A DNA stretch of 64,000 bases from Brevundimonas sp. (GTDB taxonomy: Bacteria; Pseudomonadota; Alphaproteobacteria; Caulobacterales; Caulobacteraceae): positions 62,001 to 126,000 of the forward strand of contig NZ_JAUYNX010000022.1 of NCBI RefSeq assembly GCF_030704825.1, given 5' to 3'. Shown here piece after piece: positions 38,898 to 47,997 of this stretch. Every line of letters begins with the position of its first letter. Position 1 is the stretch's first letter. The notes under the pieces were generated by a model. That model saw only the letters and a program-made list of their open reading frames with translations, was not told where the DNA came from and searched no databases. The position numbers and the translations under genes are program-made.

Positions 38898-38966
38898 TCA
38901 GGGCTGGCTACCTCGGTCTTCTGGCGGACGACCGACTGTGGTCAAATGCTGGCGAAGGAAAACATC

Positions 38967-40913
38967 ATGACCGAGCCTGACATCTATCCGGTCCCTGCCG
39001 CCTGGGCGGTTCGGGCGCATATGGACGCCGCCGCCTACGAGGCCGCCCGGGTCGCCGCCCGCGAGACGCCCGACGCCTTCTGGGTCGAACAGGCCCGACG
39101 CCTCGACTGGATGACTTCGCCCGCCTCGATCAAGGACGTGTCGTTCGACAAGGCCGACTTCCGCATCCGCTGGTTCGGCGACGGGGTGCTGAACGTCGCG
39201 TGGAACTGCCTCGATCGGCATCTGGAGACGCGCGGCGACGAGACCGCCATCATCTGGGAAGGCGATGAGCCGAACCAGTCCGGAAGGCTCAGCTACCGCG
39301 AACTGCACGCCGAAGTTTGCCGCATGGCCAATGTGCTCAAGAGCCTCGGCGTCGTAAAAGGCGACCGCGTCACCCTGTATCTGCCGATGATCCCGGCCGC
39401 GGCCGTGTCCATGCTGGCCTGCGCCCGCATCGGCGCCGTGCATTCCGTCGTTTTCGGAGGCTTCTCGCCCGACAGTCTCGCCGGCCGGATCGAGGACTGC
39501 GGCTCGAAAGTCGTCATCACCGCCGACGAGGGCCTGCGCGGCGGCAAGCGGGTGCCGCTCAAGGCCAATGTCGACGCGGCGCTCGAACGGCCGGGCGCGG
39601 GCATCGTCGAAACCGTGCTGATCGTCTCCCACACCAACGCCGACATTCCGATCGTCGCCGGTCGGGACGTCCGCTATGGCGAGGCCAAACACGGCGTCAG
39701 CGCCGACTGCCCCTGCGAACCGATGAACGCCGAGGACCCGCTGTTCATCCTCTACACCTCGGGCTCGACGGGCAAGCCCAAGGGCGTGCTGCACACCACG
39801 GGCGGCTATCTGTTCTGGGCCGCCTGGACGCATGAGCTCGTGTTCGACTACCGGCCAGGCGAGGTGTTCTGGTGCACCGCCGACGTCGGCTGGGTCACCG
39901 GCCACAGCTACTGCGTCTATGGCCCGCTGGCCAATGGCGCGACGACCCTGATGTTCGAGGGCGTGCCCAACTATCCCGACTACAGCCGCTTCTGGCAGGT
40001 GATCGACAAGCACCTGGTCGAGATCTTCTACACCGCCCCCACGGCGTTGCGGGCCCTGATGCGCGAGGGCGACGGGCCGGTGAAGGCGACGTCGCGCAAG
40101 TCACTCCGGTTGCTCGGCAGTGTCGGCGAGCCGATCAATCCGGAGGCCTGGCGCTGGTATCACGAGGTCGTCGGCGAGGGCCGCTGCCCGATCGTCGACA
40201 CCTGGTGGCAGACCGAAACCGGGGGCATCCTGGTCTCGCCCCTGCCCGGCGCGACGGACCTCAAGCCGGGCTCGGCGACCAAGCCCCTGCCCGGGGTCGA
40301 GCTGCAACTGGTCGACGCCGGGGGCGCGGTGCTGGAGGGCGCCGTCAGCGGCAATCTGTGCATCACCGACAGCTGGCCGGGCCAGATGCGCACCGTCTGG
40401 GGCGACCACCAGCGCTTCTTCGACACCTATTTCAGCGCCTATCCGGGCAAGTATTTCACCGGCGACGGCTGCCGCCGGGACGCGGACGGCTACTACTGGA
40501 TCACCGGCCGGGTCGACGATGTCATCAACGTCTCGGGCCATCGCATGGGCACGGCAGAGGTCGAGAGCGCGCTTGTCCTGCATGACGACGTGGCTGAGGC
40601 CGCGGTGGTCGGCTACCCTCACGACATCAAGGGCCAGGGCATCTACGCCTATGTGACGCTCAACGCCGGGGTCGAACCGCATGACGACCTGAAGAAGGCG
40701 CTGGTCGCCCATGTCCGCAAGGAGATCGGACCGATCGCGGCGCCGGACGTAATCCACTGGGCGCCGGGGCTGCCGAAGACCCGGTCGGGGAAGATCATGC
40801 GGCGGATATTGCGCAAGATCGCCGAGGGGGATGTGGGAGCGCTCGGGGACACGTCGACGCTGGCGGATCCGGGGGTGGTGGCGGAATTGGTCACGGGGCG
40901 GGATGGGGGGTGA
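38967..40913 (+). CDS. acs: Acetyl-CoA synthetase
   Basis: AMP-forming acetate-CoA ligase of 648 residues, full length. Adenylation signatures are [68 protein letters not shown] and the end [15 protein letters not shown], which carries the catalytic lysine that is acetylated in other bacteria. The ATG at 38967 follows AAGGAA; an in-frame ATG at 38946 is less well placed. It ends the conserved chromosomal part; an IS remnant follows. Confidence 0.95.
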   Translation: MTEPDIYPVPAAWAVRAHMDAAAYEAARVAARETPDAFWVEQARRLDWMTSPASIKDVSFDKADFRIRWFGDGVLNVAWNCLDRHLETRGDETAIIWEGDEPNQSGRLSYRELHAEVCRMANVLKSLGVVKGDRVTLYLPMIPAAAVSMLACARIGAVHSVVFGGFSPDSLAGRIEDCGSKVVITADEGLRGGKRVPLKANVDAALERPGAGIVETVLIVSHTNADIPIVAGRDVRYGEAKHGVSADCPCEPMNAEDPLFILYTSGSTGKPKGVLHTTGGYLFWAAWTHELVFDYRPGEVFWCTADVGWVTGHSYCVYGPLANGATTLMFEGVPNYPDYSRFWQVIDKHLVEIFYTAPTALRALMREGDGPVKATSRKSLRLLGSVGEPINPEAWRWYHEVVGEGRCPIVDTWWQTETGGILVSPLPGATDLKPGSATKPLPGVELQLVDAGGAVLEGAVSGNLCITDSWPGQMRTVWGDHQRFFDTYFSAYPGKYFTGDGCRRDADGYYWITGRVDDVINVSGHRMGTAEVESALVLHDDVAEAAVVGYPHDIKGQGIYAYVTLNAGVEPHDDLKKALVAHVRKEIGPIAAPDVIHWAPGLPKTRSGKIMRRILRKIAEGDVGALGDTSTLADPGVVAELVTGRDGG

Positions 40914-40939
40914 GGCAGGGCCGGGCGGCGCGGAAGAGC

Positions 40940-41204
40940 CGCTGGACCCGCTTCAGCCTGGCGTTCTCGTCCTCCAGCGCCTTGGGCCGCCGGGCCTCCG
41001 ACACGTCCATGCGCCGAACTTGGCCTTCCACTTGTAAAGGGTCGCGGAGCTGACGCCGTGACGCCGGCAGACCTCCGCCGTCGCAACGCCCCGCCTCCTG
41101 CTCGCGCAGGATCCCGATGATCTGCTCTTCCGTGAACCGTTCCGTCCGTCCCTTGGAGGGGTGGACTCGGGCTGTTCCTGGCGGAGTTTCAGGGGGTCAC
41201 GTCA
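40940..41204 (-). mobile_element. Remnant of an IS3-family insertion sequence
   Basis: On the minus strand the segment begins at 41204 with TGACGTGACCCCC, which resembles the terminal inverted repeat of IS407-group elements. It then carries a decayed orfA (see separate entry) and stops abruptly near 40940, just after the acs stop. No orfB, right end or target duplication is seen. It lies between the housekeeping gene acs and the polysaccharide locus. Confidence 0.75.
40945..41157 (-). pseudogene. IS3-family transposase orfA, frameshifted and truncated
   Basis: The pieces in order are RTERFTEEQIIGILREQEAG, then after a +1 shift VATAEVCRRHGVSSATLYKWKAKFG, and after a -1 shift MDVSEARRPKALEDENARLKR. 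These are the helix-turn-helix and leucine-zipper start of OrfA from the IS407 group (usual wording MDVSEAKRLKALEDENAKLKKLL). The coding sequence is lost after LKR. The protein is non-functional. Confidence 0.8.
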
Positions 41205-41349
41205 GCCCGTGCCTTTTCGCCGGATACTCAACCGGTGGCATGGTTATCGCCGGCGAGAACAGCTCGACGTGAGGGCAATGCTTCGCCCTTCAGGCGACGC
41301 GCGCTGGCTTCGACTGGCGACCAGGAAGTTCAATTGCAGAGGCGCGCCA

Positions 41350-42021
41350 TCAGACGACAATGCGCACTACCTTGAAGGCTTCGGCATATTCGCAGCCGTT
41401 CTGACTCCCGCGGAAGCGCGCCAGCGCGGTACAGGCATCGATCGAACGCGACGGCGCATTGTGAACCTGTGATGCATAGCAATTGAGCGCGTCCTGCTTG
41501 CAACCCATGTATTCGCTCACGTCGACAAAAAACTCGGGAATGAAGGCGGGTTCCACCCCGGGAACGTTCCAGTGCGTTTCAGACAGAGTTTCGTAACACA
41601 GGACGACCGCGGGCGCTGCGGCATGCACCGGGCGGCAAGCCACCACGGCCGCGTCGAAGATCGTGCGGTGGTCTATGTGACGGTCCGGGAAGGGCAGCAG
41701 AACCCATTCCGGATTGGTCTCGCGCACGAATTGGCTGATCGCCTGGTTCACTTCGGCCACCGGCCTGGTGTGCACCATGGTCGCCGGCACTTCGAGGAAG
41801 TGCCACCGGTGGGCGCCAAGCCGCTTCATCGCCGCCTCGCCTTCGCGCCTGGTCGTCTCGAACGCCTCCGGCGGATAGAGTGGCGGCAAATGCCCGCTCA
41901 CAATCAGCACCGAGACCTCGACGCCTTCCTTGGCGAAGCGCGCAATCGTGCCGCCGGCGCCCAGGGTCTCGTCGTCGGGGTGAGGCGCGATCACCGTCAT
42001 GCGTTTGGGAGCACCGATCAT
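41350..42021 (-). CDS. PIG-L family deacetylase
   Basis: Zinc-dependent deacetylase (223 residues) predicted to remove an acetyl group from an N-acetyl sugar. The metal and catalytic motif is PHPDDE near the N-terminus, with a second zinc ligand in the PDRHIDHRT segment. The ATG at 42021 overlaps the stop of the methyltransferase by 4 bp, so it is the last gene of a minus-strand group for sugar modification. A free amino group made here could be the acceptor for the formyltransferase encoded at 43921, but that is only an inference. Confidence 0.88.
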   Translation of the reverse strand: MIGAPKRMTVIAPHPDDETLGAGGTIARFAKEGVEVSVLIVSGHLPPLYPPEAFETTRREGEAAMKRLGAHRWHFLEVPATMVHTRPVAEVNQAISQFVRETNPEWVLLPFPDRHIDHRTIFDAAVVACRPVHAAAPAVVLCYETLSETHWNVPGVEPAFIPEFFVDVSEYMGCKQDALNCYASQVHNAPSRSIDACTALARFRGSQNGCEYAEAFKVVRIVV

Positions 42022-43268
42022 AGCAGGACGCTCCGGAGGTCCGGTAGCGGCGTGAGCGCCTCGACCGGCGTTGGAAAGCGGCCGCGCAGCTTTCCGCAGA
42101 TGTCGTCGGCGAAATTCCAGGCGAGGATGACAATCACGTCAGGGACATCATCGTCGAGCTCTGCGGTCGCACGGATCGGAATGGCGGAGCCGGGCAGGAA
42201 CCGGCCCACCTTGTGCGGATTGTCATCGACCACCATCGCTATTTCGTCAGCGGTCAGGTGCGCCATCTGCAGGAGCAGCGTCGCCTTGGTCGGCGCCCCA
42301 TAGGCAACCAGCCGCTTGCCGGCCGCCCGGCGTAGACGCACGGCGTCTCCGAAGGCCGCCATTGTGGCTTCGATCATCGCTTTCCAGCCGGCGAGGAATT
42401 CGGCGTCATAGAGAACCGAACCGCGCTCCTCCTCGAGGAAGGCGCGCGCGGCTGCGCTCACTCTGCCTTCGCCGGACTTGCGCAGCAACAGCCGGAGCGA
42501 CCCGCCCTGGACGGCGTTCACGCTCAGGTCCACGACATCGAAGCCGAGTGCAGTCAGGTGCCGCGAGAGGGGCGCGGCATGATGATAGTCAAGATGCTCG
42601 TGATAGGTCGTGTCGAAACAGCCCGTGCGAAGCACTTCGCGGAAATAGCCGATCTCGAACGCGAACCAGCCGCCATCCTTGAGAAGACGATGGATGTTCC
42701 GGAAAACCGCGGCGAGATCGTCGACATGGGCCAGCACATTGTGGCTGGTCACGAAGTCGGCTTGGCCGTGCCGTCGGAGTATCTCATCGACCGCGGCTTC
42801 GTCAAAGAACGCGTTGAGCGTTTCGACCCCGTTGTCGTTGGCGATGCTCGCCGCCAGCGACGCAGGGTCGACCCCGAATACCCTGTGCCCCTGCGCCTGG
42901 AATGGCTTGAGCGCGGTGCCGTCGTTCGAGCCAATATCGACCACCAAACTTCCCGGCGCCAGGTCGAGCCGCGTTGCCGCCCATTCGGCGTATTCGGCGA
43001 AATGCTTGACGAAGCTGACGCCGATGCCGCTCAGATAAGTGTAGTTGGTGGCATAGAGCAGCTCCGGCGCTACGGCATGGCCGAGCTGAAAATGCGCGCA
43101 AGCGTCGCAGCGGTTCAGCACCAGCGGATAGGCCGCCGCCCCACGGGCCGCTTCCGTGCTTTCCTGGAGATTGTTGCCCAGCGGCACTTCGCCAAAATCG
43201 ACGTAGTGCGTCAGCTCCTTGCCACCACACAGTCGACAGATCTCAATGGCGCGATAGGACTGATCCAT
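42018..43268 (-). CDS. NDP-hexose C-methyltransferase-type SAM-dependent methyltransferase
   Basis: A 416-residue, three-part enzyme of the TylC3 kind that puts a methyl group on a carbon of a nucleotide-bound keto sugar. The N-terminal zinc site has Cys11 and Cys14 (CRLCGG) and Cys54 and Cys57 (CDAC). The SAM domain has LVVDIGSNDGTALKPFQAQGHRVFGVDP. The C-terminal domain contains YGAPTKATLLLQMAHL and VDDNPHKVGRFLPGS, both family hallmarks. It is preceded by the cupin gene with 2 bp between them and overlaps the deacetylase by 4 bp. It suggests a branched-chain sugar in the polysaccharide, though some relatives act on other substrates. Confidence 0.88.
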   Translation of the reverse strand: MDQSYRAIEICRLCGGKELTHYVDFGEVPLGNNLQESTEAARGAAAYPLVLNRCDACAHFQLGHAVAPELLYATNYTYLSGIGVSFVKHFAEYAEWAATRLDLAPGSLVVDIGSNDGTALKPFQAQGHRVFGVDPASLAASIANDNGVETLNAFFDEAAVDEILRRHGQADFVTSHNVLAHVDDLAAVFRNIHRLLKDGGWFAFEIGYFREVLRTGCFDTTYHEHLDYHHAAPLSRHLTALGFDVVDLSVNAVQGGSLRLLLRKSGEGRVSAAARAFLEEERGSVLYDAEFLAGWKAMIEATMAAFGDAVRLRRAAGKRLVAYGAPTKATLLLQMAHLTADEIAMVVDDNPHKVGRFLPGSAIPIRATAELDDDVPDVIVILAWNFADDICGKLRGRFPTPVEALTPLPDLRSVLL

Positions 43269-43270
43269 AA

Positions 43271-43696
43271 TCAGGCATACTTCGCCAGCATTTCCTGGAT
43301 ATTGTCCTGAGTGATAAGCTGTTCGCGGACGGTGTCGCGCTCATAGGTTTCCTGATCGCGGGGAAACTTCGAACTCACCACCATCACGGTCTTCACCGGG
43401 AAATAGGTCGCGTGGAGCTCGTTGTCCGGCGTGAAGATATTATCGCCGGTGCGAACCTTGATATATTTGATCTCACCGTCGTCGACATCCTTGTAGAAAT
43501 AGTCGATTTCCCCCTCGAGGATATACATCAGATGGAAGTCGCTATGGTGCCAGTGGTTCGAACGGATCGAACCGGGGTTCGACGTGATGATCGACACGTT
43601 CTGCACCGTCTGGTCGACGATCGACAGGATTTCGCCGCGCGCATCCGTATCACGCTGAACATTCGGAAACAGAGTCGATTTACGCGGCAATGTCAT
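43271..43696 (-). CDS. Cupin domain protein of a sugar-modification group
   Basis: A 141-residue single cupin. The first cupin motif is NHWHHSDFHLMYILEGEIDYFY (metal-type histidines and Glu) and the second is GDNIFTPDNELHATYFP. Such proteins often epimerise or isomerise keto sugars (RmlC or FdtA-like), which fits the neighbouring C-methyltransferase. The exact reaction is not clear. It is the first gene of the group cupin, methyltransferase, deacetylase, and the gap 43697-43920 holds the divergent promoters. Confidence 0.78.
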   Translation of the reverse strand: MTLPRKSTLFPNVQRDTDARGEILSIVDQTVQNVSIITSNPGSIRSNHWHHSDFHLMYILEGEIDYFYKDVDDGEIKYIKVRTGDNIFTPDNELHATYFPVKTVMVVSSKFPRDQETYERDTVREQLITQDNIQEMLAKYA

Positions 43697-43920
43697 GGGG
43701 ATTCACTCCTTCGGCACACGCGGTGAGGGAAGGGGGCGCGCCCCCTAGCGCGTGGCGAACGGGTAGTCGATCCGGCTGGAAATGCAACTCGAAAAGCGGC
43801 GTTTGAGCTGCACCCGGTTTCGTGGGCGCCAAGATAAGGTGTTTTTGGAGCTGGAGGGTGACGCAGACTCCCGGAGCGGTTAGGAGCGGGCCGTTCGTGC
43901 GGCGCGGGGAGGTTGGTTGA

Positions 43921-44856
43921 ATGCGATACGATATCACTGTCTTGGGAAACCATCAGAGCACGATGGCCCTGGTCGAGTCGTTGATCCGCGACGATCTGAA
44001 GCCCGACCTGATCGTGACGCTGAGCCGCGAAGCGCGCGCCAAGGTCAACATCGCCGGCGCCAGCAGCGACCTCGCCGAGTTCGCTCGCGACAGTGGCATC
44101 GCGGTCCATGAATGCGACGGCTACCGCCTGGTGGCCGAGCGCGACCGGGCCTTCTTCCAGGAGAATGCGTTCGGTATCGGCGTGTGCACCGACTGGCAGC
44201 ATCTGATTCCCGGGCACGTGCTGGACGCGTTCGAGCAAGGCGTATTCGGCTTTCACGGCAGTCTGATGGCTTTTCCCAACGGGCGCGGGCGGTCTCCTTT
44301 CAACTGGAGCATCAGGCTCGGCGGCAAATCCGTGCTGCACAATTGCTTCCGATACACCGAGGGAGCCGACGAAGGCGGCGTCTTCAACACGACCGAGATT
44401 CCGATCGCTCCCGAGGAGCCCATCCGGACGCTTCAGTTCAAGGCGCTGATCGATTCGCGCGTGACCATAAGGCGGCTGCTCCGCGCCTACCGCGGCGGGG
44501 CGATCGAACTGACGCCGCAGCCCGGCTCCGCCGGAGTGTGGCTGCCCAAGCTGACCCCCGCGGACTCGCTTCTCGAATTTGAGGCGATGGGGATCGAGAT
44601 GGCGCTCAACCTCATCCGCGCCTCGTCGCGGCCGTTCGCCGGGGCCTATGGCGTCACGGCCGGCGGAGAGCAGGTCACGGTCTGGCGCGCCGGCCGCTAC
44701 GATGGCCCGCTGGATCCGCAATGGGAGGACGCCGCCCCGGGCACGGTCGTGGCCGCGGCGCTCGACAGCGCGTTGATCAAATGCCGCGACGGGCTGTTGC
44801 TCGCTACCGAGATATCGATCGATGCCGAAAGGCTTGTCGGAGTCCGCTTCTCCTAG
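43921..44856 (+). CDS. Formyltransferase-family protein with atypical active site
   Basis: A 311-residue protein of the 10-formyltetrahydrofolate-dependent formyltransferase family, which includes sugar N-formyltransferases and methionyl-tRNA formyltransferase. The core motif is FGFHGSLMAFPNGRGRSPFNWSI (residues 109-131). The family triad is Asn-His-Asp; here His112 and probably Asp150 (ADEGG) remain, but the Asn position is Gly110, and there is a two-residue insertion before the RGR. It is the only plus-strand gene between the IS remnant and 51945. Its stop codon CTAG is shared with the convergent oxidoreductase at 44853. It may formylate an amino sugar, but the changed motif makes that uncertain. 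Confidence 0.75.
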   Translation: MRYDITVLGNHQSTMALVESLIRDDLKPDLIVTLSREARAKVNIAGASSDLAEFARDSGIAVHECDGYRLVAERDRAFFQENAFGIGVCTDWQHLIPGHVLDAFEQGVFGFHGSLMAFPNGRGRSPFNWSIRLGGKSVLHNCFRYTEGADEGGVFNTTEIPIAPEEPIRTLQFKALIDSRVTIRRLLRAYRGGAIELTPQPGSAGVWLPKLTPADSLLEFEAMGIEMALNLIRASSRPFAGAYGVTAGGEQVTVWRAGRYDGPLDPQWEDAAPGTVVAAALDSALIKCRDGLLLATEISIDAERLVGVRFS

Positions 44857-45809
44857 GGTCGGTCCGCGCGGAATTGCGCCAGCGCCCGACCGAGCCGCTC
44901 CAGCTGCCGGGTCAGCTCGACCATGCGATCGAGACGGTCGGACTGGCTCGACCGCCATTGGGCGCGCGGCGCCGCGAAGATCGCCTCGAAGGCATTCACA
45001 TCCTCGACGACCGTCTCGTGTTCGCCCCCTTCGACGGTGGCGATCACGCGGCGCGCGCCCGGGCGCCCGTAGACGAAAGGCTCATAGCGCAAGGCCGTGC
45101 CGTCGCTTCGCGTCAGCGTCATGCTGTTCGCATAGCCGGCGTCGACGCCGATCAGCCCCCGCACCCGCACTCCGCCGAGCTCGCCTGCGAAGTGTAGCCG
45201 CTCCCGATCGGGGCGACCGGGCTCGTCGACGCGCACCAGCGTCAGCGCGTCGAGCGGCAGGCCCGCGTCGAGCAGCGCCGCCAGGAAATAGGCGCCGATG
45301 TCGTACAGGTTGGACGAGCCGATGGCCGATTCGCTTCGAAAGGTATTCGCCGGCGCCTCGGGAATGGTGAACACGCATTCGACGGCGACCGGAGGCGAAG
45401 CCGCCCAGTCGGCCAGGTACCGGCGATGCGTGAGCGTATGGCGGTTCATGAAGCCTTCGACCAGCAGCGCTCCGGATCGCGTGGCCGTCGCGGCCGCCTC
45501 GCGCGCTTCGGCCGCGGTCACGAACGCCGGCTTCTCGACGAAGACGTCGCACCCTGCCCTCAATATCGCGAGCGCCTGCTCGAAGTGCGCCGCCGGCGGA
45601 GTCGCGAGGACGAACACGGTGTCTTCGGGCAGTGCAAGCAATGCCTGTTCGATCGACGCGAACACCGGCGCATCGGGAGGCGCATCGGGCTGCTTGCGCG
45701 ACACGACCCCAACAAGGATCTGGTCATTGGCGCGGATGGCAGGGATCAGCCGGTTGCGCGCATGGCCCCCGACCCCGACCACGCAGAACCGCTCCCAGCG
45801 CCCGCTCAT
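44853..45809 (-). CDS. Gfo/Idh/MocA-family oxidoreductase
   Basis: NAD(P)-dependent sugar oxidoreductase of 318 residues. The Rossmann start is RFCVVGVGGHARNRLIPAI, followed by the FVEKPAF motif (EKP) typical of the family, and the C-terminal sheet domain includes NLYDIGAYFLAALL. It probably oxidises or reduces a nucleotide sugar. Its start overlaps the stop of the MraY-like gene by 4 bp. Its stop is shared with the convergent formyltransferase through CTAG. Confidence 0.88.
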   Translation of the reverse strand: MSGRWERFCVVGVGGHARNRLIPAIRANDQILVGVVSRKQPDAPPDAPVFASIEQALLALPEDTVFVLATPPAAHFEQALAILRAGCDVFVEKPAFVTAAEAREAAATATRSGALLVEGFMNRHTLTHRRYLADWAASPPVAVECVFTIPEAPANTFRSESAIGSSNLYDIGAYFLAALLDAGLPLDALTLVRVDEPGRPDRERLHFAGELGGVRVRGLIGVDAGYANSMTLTRSDGTALRYEPFVYGRPGARRVIATVEGGEHETVVEDVNAFEAIFAAPRAQWRSSQSDRLDRMVELTRQLERLGRALAQFRADRP

Positions 45810-46792
45810 GCGCCGCCTGCGTGACTTTCGGGCGGGCCGGGCTCGCTGGTGACCAGCCCGCGCCGGAACGCCAGGAAGACCGGCACCGACACCAGCATCA
45901 TGGCCAGCGCCACCGCCACGGCGCGGTCAACCGCCAGCTTCTGAAGCAGCCAGGCGACGGCGAGGCACAGGGCCGCGCTGACCAGCTGGGGCGCCAGGTA
46001 GACGAAGCCGGGCTGGTCCTTCTGCAAACGCTGATACAGATGAAAATAGTGCCGCACGGTGAATGCCTGCCGGATCCTGATCCGATGCGCCGTGACGACC
46101 GCCATGTCGATGACCGGCAACGCGGCCGGGATGGCGGCTTCGGGCGGCGGTGCGCTGGGCCCGGCGATGAACGCGATGCCCATGACGGTGAACAACATGG
46201 CGAACGCGAAGCTGCCCGAGTCGCCGAAATAGATCGTCCGCGGCCGGCTGTTGAGCACGGCGAAGGGCAGCGTAAACGCGAGCAGCGCGACCGCGACCGG
46301 TATCCATTCCGAGTCGCCCGGCGCATGGGAGAGCAGCAAGGCGCCGGTGAGCAGCACGAAGACCGCGATGTTCAGGTCCGACCCGTCCTGGAAGTTGATC
46401 GTATTGACCAGCGCCACATTTACGAACATCGCCAGCGGCACCAGCAAGACGAACAGCAGGACCGACGCTCCGGCGGCGATCAGGAAGACCAGGGCGACCG
46501 CGCCACCCGCGACCGCGCTCAGAATGACGCGGAGCCGGGCGCTCAACTCGACCGCGTCGTCGAGCCAGTAGATTGCGCTCGCCCCCGTGACGAGCGCCAG
46601 CGCCGCCGCAAGCTGATCCGACGCGCCACCCAACAGCGCGCCCGCCAGCATGGCCGGTGCGAGAAACACGCCGAAACCCGTGGGCGTCCGGCCCGGTTCG
46701 CGCGCGCTCCATTGCCTGATATAGACCAGCGCCAGCGCAGCGCTGAGACCTGCCCCGACGAGACCGCAAACCGCCAACGCACTCCCTGTCAC
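45806..46792 (-). CDS. MraY/WecA-like glycosyl-1-phosphate transferase
   Basis: Polytopic membrane enzyme of 328 residues that transfers a sugar phosphate to undecaprenyl phosphate and so begins the repeat unit. Family motifs are NTINFQDGSDLNIAV (MraY/WecA DG motif) and YFGDSGSFAFAM, and the cytoplasmic loop ends with HRIRIRQAFTVRHYFHLYQRL. Most other residues are hydrophobic, giving about ten helices. I chose the GTG at 46792 because GGAG lies in front; the alternative start at 46876 would overlap the epimerase gene. It probably uses UDP-D-FucNAc, UDP-QuiNAc or UDP-GlcNAc. Confidence 0.85.
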   Translation of the reverse strand: MTGSALAVCGLVGAGLSAALALVYIRQWSAREPGRTPTGFGVFLAPAMLAGALLGGASDQLAAALALVTGASAIYWLDDAVELSARLRVILSAVAGGAVALVFLIAAGASVLLFVLLVPLAMFVNVALVNTINFQDGSDLNIAVFVLLTGALLLSHAPGDSEWIPVAVALLAFTLPFAVLNSRPRTIYFGDSGSFAFAMLFTVMGIAFIAGPSAPPPEAAIPAALPVIDMAVVTAHRIRIRQAFTVRHYFHLYQRLQKDQPGFVYLAPQLVSAALCLAVAWLLQKLAVDRAVAVALAMMLVSVPVFLAFRRGLVTSEPGPPESHAGGA

Positions 46793-46835
46793 CGCCGACT
46801 CCCGCCCGCGAGTCGCCGGCCTCGCTCGTTTGCAC

Positions 46836-47969
46836 TCATGCGCCCGGATGCTCCCGCCAGACATTTTGGCGTACATAGTCGGTATAGCTCAGGATGATCC
46901 GCGCGACTTTCTCCGACACGTTAGGCGCCGAATAGTCAGCCACCAGCCGGAAGGTTCGATTCGCGCCGCGCGTCTGGGTCGCGAGCATCTCCAGACCCTG
47001 CGTGACGCGATCCGCATTGAGGCCGGTCATGATCACCGCGGCTTCCTCCATCCCTTCGGGCCGCTCGTGCGCCTCGCGGATGTTGAGCGCGGGGATATTA
47101 AGGATCGAGGCTTCCTCGGTGATCGTGCCGCTGTCGGAAAGGACCGCGCGCGCGGAGAGCTGCAGCCGCACGTAGTCGAAAAAGCCGAGCGGCTTCATCA
47201 GGCGCACCAGCGGGTGGAACTCCGCCCCCGCCGACACAATGCGGTTCTTGGCCCGGGGGTGAGTTGAGACGATCACTGGCTGGCCATATCGTTCCGCGAT
47301 GCCGTTCAGGATATCGACCAGCCGGAAGAAGTTGCGGTCCGCCTCGATGTTCTCCTCGCGATGCGCGCTTACGACGAAATACGACAAAGGCGTGAGGTCC
47401 AGCCGCGCCAGCACGTCGGACGCATCGATCTTGGGCCGATAGTGCGTCAGGATCTCGAACATCGGGCTTCCGGTCTTGATCACCCGATCGGGCGGCAGCC
47501 CCTCGCGGAGCAGCATGTCGCGCGCGATGGTGCTATAGGTCAGGTTGATGTCGGAGATATGGTCCACGATGACGCGATTGATTTCCTCGGGCACGCGTTG
47601 ATCGAAGCAGCGGTTGCCGGCTTCCATGTGGAAGACGGGGATTCGGCGCCGTTTGGCGGGGATCGCGGCGAGGCTGCTGTTGGTGTCGCCGAGGATCAGC
47701 ACGGCGTCCGGCTTGAGTTCGTCGAGCACGCGGTCGGCCGCGATAATGACCTTTCCGATCGTCTCGGCGGCGGTCGCGCCGGCCGCTTCAAGGAACCGGT
47801 TGGGCTGGCGAATACCCAGGTCCTCAAAGAAGATCTGGTTGAGCTCGTAATCGTAATTCTGCCCGGTATGGACGAGGAAGTGCGTGCAGCACTGGTCGAG
47901 CCTGGCAATCGTGAGCGAGAGGCGGATCAGCTCGGGCCGAGTGCCAACGATCGTCATCACGCGCAGCAT
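46836..47969 (-). CDS. Non-hydrolysing UDP-N-acetylglucosamine 2-epimerase (FnlC/WbjD type)
   Basis: A 377-residue GT-B fold epimerase. It has MTIVGTRPELIRLS, FLVHTGQNYDYELNQIFFEDLGI, VLILGDTNSSLA, PVFHMEAGNRCFDQRVPEEINR and SDSGTITEEASIL, all typical of WecB-like enzymes. With the FnlA-like dehydratase/epimerase (50157) and the RmlD-like reductase (47998) it fits the third step of UDP-L-FucNAc or UDP-L-QuiNAc synthesis, that is C2 epimerisation of a 6-deoxy-L-sugar. The ATG at 47969 follows GGGGAA. A simple WecB giving UDP-ManNAc is the alternative. Confidence 0.88.
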   Translation of the reverse strand: MLRVMTIVGTRPELIRLSLTIARLDQCCTHFLVHTGQNYDYELNQIFFEDLGIRQPNRFLEAAGATAAETIGKVIIAADRVLDELKPDAVLILGDTNSSLAAIPAKRRRIPVFHMEAGNRCFDQRVPEEINRVIVDHISDINLTYSTIARDMLLREGLPPDRVIKTGSPMFEILTHYRPKIDASDVLARLDLTPLSYFVVSAHREENIEADRNFFRLVDILNGIAERYGQPVIVSTHPRAKNRIVSAGAEFHPLVRLMKPLGFFDYVRLQLSARAVLSDSGTITEEASILNIPALNIREAHERPEGMEEAAVIMTGLNADRVTQGLEMLATQTRGANRTFRLVADYSAPNVSEKVARIILSYTDYVRQNVWREHPGA

Positions 47970-47997
47970 GGCAATTCCCCTAATTACTGTCCGGCGA

